Shown here one piece after another: positions 5,713-6,485 of a stretch of DNA of 6,485 nucleotides (positions within the stretch are counted from its first letter, which is position 1; each line of letters opens with the position of its first letter). The DNA comes from an uncultured Eubacteriales bacterium (GTDB lineage Bacteria > Bacillota > Clostridia > Oscillospirales > Acutalibacteraceae): positions 1-6,485 of the forward strand of contig ONPE01000184.1 of the NCBI GenBank assembly GCA_900319615.1, in the 5' to 3' direction. A program made the position numbers and the translations under genes. Under the pieces are notes generated by a model. It searched no databases. It was not told the origin of the DNA and was given only the letters and a program-made list of their open reading frames with translations.

Positions 5713-6206
5713 TTACAGTCTTTCCAAAATCCCCTTGTCCTTCTCCAATACCGCCGCGGCGTCGGAGCGGCGCTTCGCGTCGAGTTTGTCTGCGAGCTCC
5801 TTATCCTCCACGGCGATGATCTGCGCCGCCAAGAGCGCAGCGTTAGCCGCGCCGTTGAGAGCGACCGTCGCCACCGGGATACCTGTGGGCATCTGCACGG
5901 TGGAGAGCAGAGCGTCCAAGCCGTCCATCATGCCGCCCTTGCAGGGGATGCCGATGACGGGGAGAGTGGAGTGGTGTTAGCGGCAATAGCTCCGGCTAAG
6001 TGAGCCGCCATGCCTGCCGCAGCTATCAGAACGCCGAAGCCGTTCTCGCGAGCATTAAGAGCGAAATCACGCGCCTCAACAGGCGTCCTGTGGGCAGAGT
6101 AAACGTGTACCTCGAACGGGATATCGAGGCTTTTGAGCATATCGGTCGCCTTTTTGACGATGGGCAGATCGCTGTCGGAGCCCATGATGATACCGACTTT
6201 TTTCAT
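5713..6206 (-). pseudogene. purE: N5-carboxyaminoimidazole ribonucleotide mutase / AIR carboxylase (PurE), frameshifted
   Basis: PurE converts N5-CAIR (or AIR plus CO2 in class II enzymes) to CAIR. From the ATG at 6206 (TTGGAGGTACAT upstream) the protein begins MKKVGIIMGSDSD and shows the GSDSD motif (9-13), SAHR (37-40) and AAAGMAAHLAG (62-72). After IAANTT (residue 79) the frame derails and stops at 5928. The remainder, LPVIGIPCKGGMMDGLDALL, then STVQMPTGIPVATVALNG, runs in another frame from 5964 to the TAA at 5713. The lesion is a 5-bp tandem duplication, CCACT twice on the coding strand (5965-5974). Removing one copy restores NTTLPVIGIP and a 162-residue protein of normal length. No other defect is seen. 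It may be a recent mutation, an unstable short repeat, or an assembly error. An upstream in-frame TTG at 6218 overlaps the ribosome binding site and is rejected. Confidence 0.92.
5964..5974. repeat. 5-bp tandem duplication causing the purE frameshift
   Basis: The plus strand reads GAGTGGAGTGG, period 5 over 11 bases. The family-typical protein sequence requires only one AGTGG unit here. Deleting one unit joins ACC ACT to CTC CCC and gives the conserved TTLPVIGIP. The form of the lesion is what replication slippage or a read-overlap error would leave. Confidence 0.85.
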
Positions 6207-6224
6207 ATGTACCTCCAATTATCA

Positions 6225-6349
6225 CAGTGAGGAGTTAGTAGTGAGGAGTGAGGAGTTTTGGGAAACGCTTACGCGTTTTTTTATTTATAAATGGGTGTGG
6301 GCAAAGCCCACCATCAACTCCTAACTCCTAATTCCTAACTCCTAACTCC
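6225..6349. repeat. Intergenic heptamer/hairpin repeat, family B, copy 1
   Basis: The element fills the guaB-purE gap. The left arm, beginning CAGTGAGGAGTTAGTAGTGA, is almost identical to that at 5565. Hairpins are AAACGC-TTAC-GCGTTT (6263-6278) and GTGGGC-AAA-GCCCAC (6297-6311). The right arm is the same tandem heptamer array (about 6316-6349). On the mRNA strand the first loop reads GTAA, again a GNRA tetraloop but with a different sequence from copy 2. Orientation is the same as the other copies. Confidence 0.82.
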
Positions 6350-6355
6350 AGATTA

Positions 6356-6485
6356 TTATTTCATCGCGGAGCTTTTGTCCTTCTGGATGACGTCGTGAGC
6401 GCCGCCCTCTACTATTGAGGTGGCGGATACCAGCGTCAGCTTCGCCTTCTGCTGTAATTCGCGGATGGTCAGCGCGCCGCAGTTG
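6356..6485 (-). CDS. guaB: IMP dehydrogenase, C-terminal fragment cut by window edge
   Basis: The last 42 codons are present, ending ATG AAA TAA at 6356. The translation starts NCGALTIREL, continues with KAKLTLVSATSIVEGGAHDV and ends IQKDKSSAMK. It closely matches the C-terminus I recall for Tritrichomonas foetus IMPDH (NCGALTIPQLQSKAKITLVS, then SIVEGGAHDVIVKD). Canonical bacterial GuaB ends differently. IMPDH oxidises IMP to XMP with NAD, the first step toward GMP. It lies just upstream of purE in the same direction, separated by a family B repeat, so GMP synthesis may be co-transcribed with IMP synthesis. The catalytic Cys loop and any CBS domains lie outside the window. No ribosome binding site or start can be judged. 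Confidence 0.82.
   Translation of the reverse strand, partial: NCGALTIRELQQKAKLTLVSATSIVEGGAHDVIQKDKSSAMK

Overview
The window is a nearly gap-free stretch of a de novo purine nucleotide biosynthesis operon. Every recognisable gene lies on the minus strand, so transcription runs from high to low coordinates. In transcription order it holds: the 3' end of guaB (IMP dehydrogenase, cut by the right edge), purE (frameshifted), a purF-like gene, purM (frameshifted), purN, a PurO-type IMP cyclohydrolase, a stand-alone PurH-type AICAR transformylase, and the first codons of purD (cut by the left edge). No promoter or convincing intrinsic terminator is visible, and no gene-free stretch exceeds 300 bases. 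Long plus-strand reading frames are shadows of these genes.

The gene set suggests an anaerobic Clostridia-type Firmicute, perhaps related to Ruminococcus or Oscillospiraceae. The pointers are strong GGAG/GGAGG ribosome binding sites, the purE-purF-purM-purN-purH-purD order, replacement of bifunctional PurH by a PurO-like cyclohydrolase plus a transformylase-only protein, and an IMPDH tail of the type I recall from Tritrichomonas and some anaerobic bacteria. This placement is inference from gene content.

The products cover PRPP to phosphoribosylamine (PurF), its conversion to GAR (PurD), GAR formylation (PurN), AIR ring closure (PurM), AIR carboxylation (PurE), AICAR formylation (PurH-type), IMP ring closure (PurO-type), and IMP to XMP (GuaB). 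PurL/Q/S, PurC and PurB are not in the window.

Three things stand out. First, the PurF homologue has an intact phosphoribosyltransferase domain and all four expected iron-sulfur cysteines, but its glutaminase domain has lost the N-terminal nucleophile Cys and other catalytic positions. Second, purE carries a 5-bp tandem duplication that shifts the frame, and purM carries a frameshift with about 17 family-typical residues missing; these are either true lesions or assembly errors. Third, every non-overlapping intergenic gap is filled by a copy or remnant of one of two palindromic repeat families. Family A has GTCATTCCGAGG / CTTCGCAATGAC ends (three copies, one partial). Family B has GGAGTTA heptamers enclosing two hairpins (two full copies and one variant). 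All copies of each family have the same orientation.
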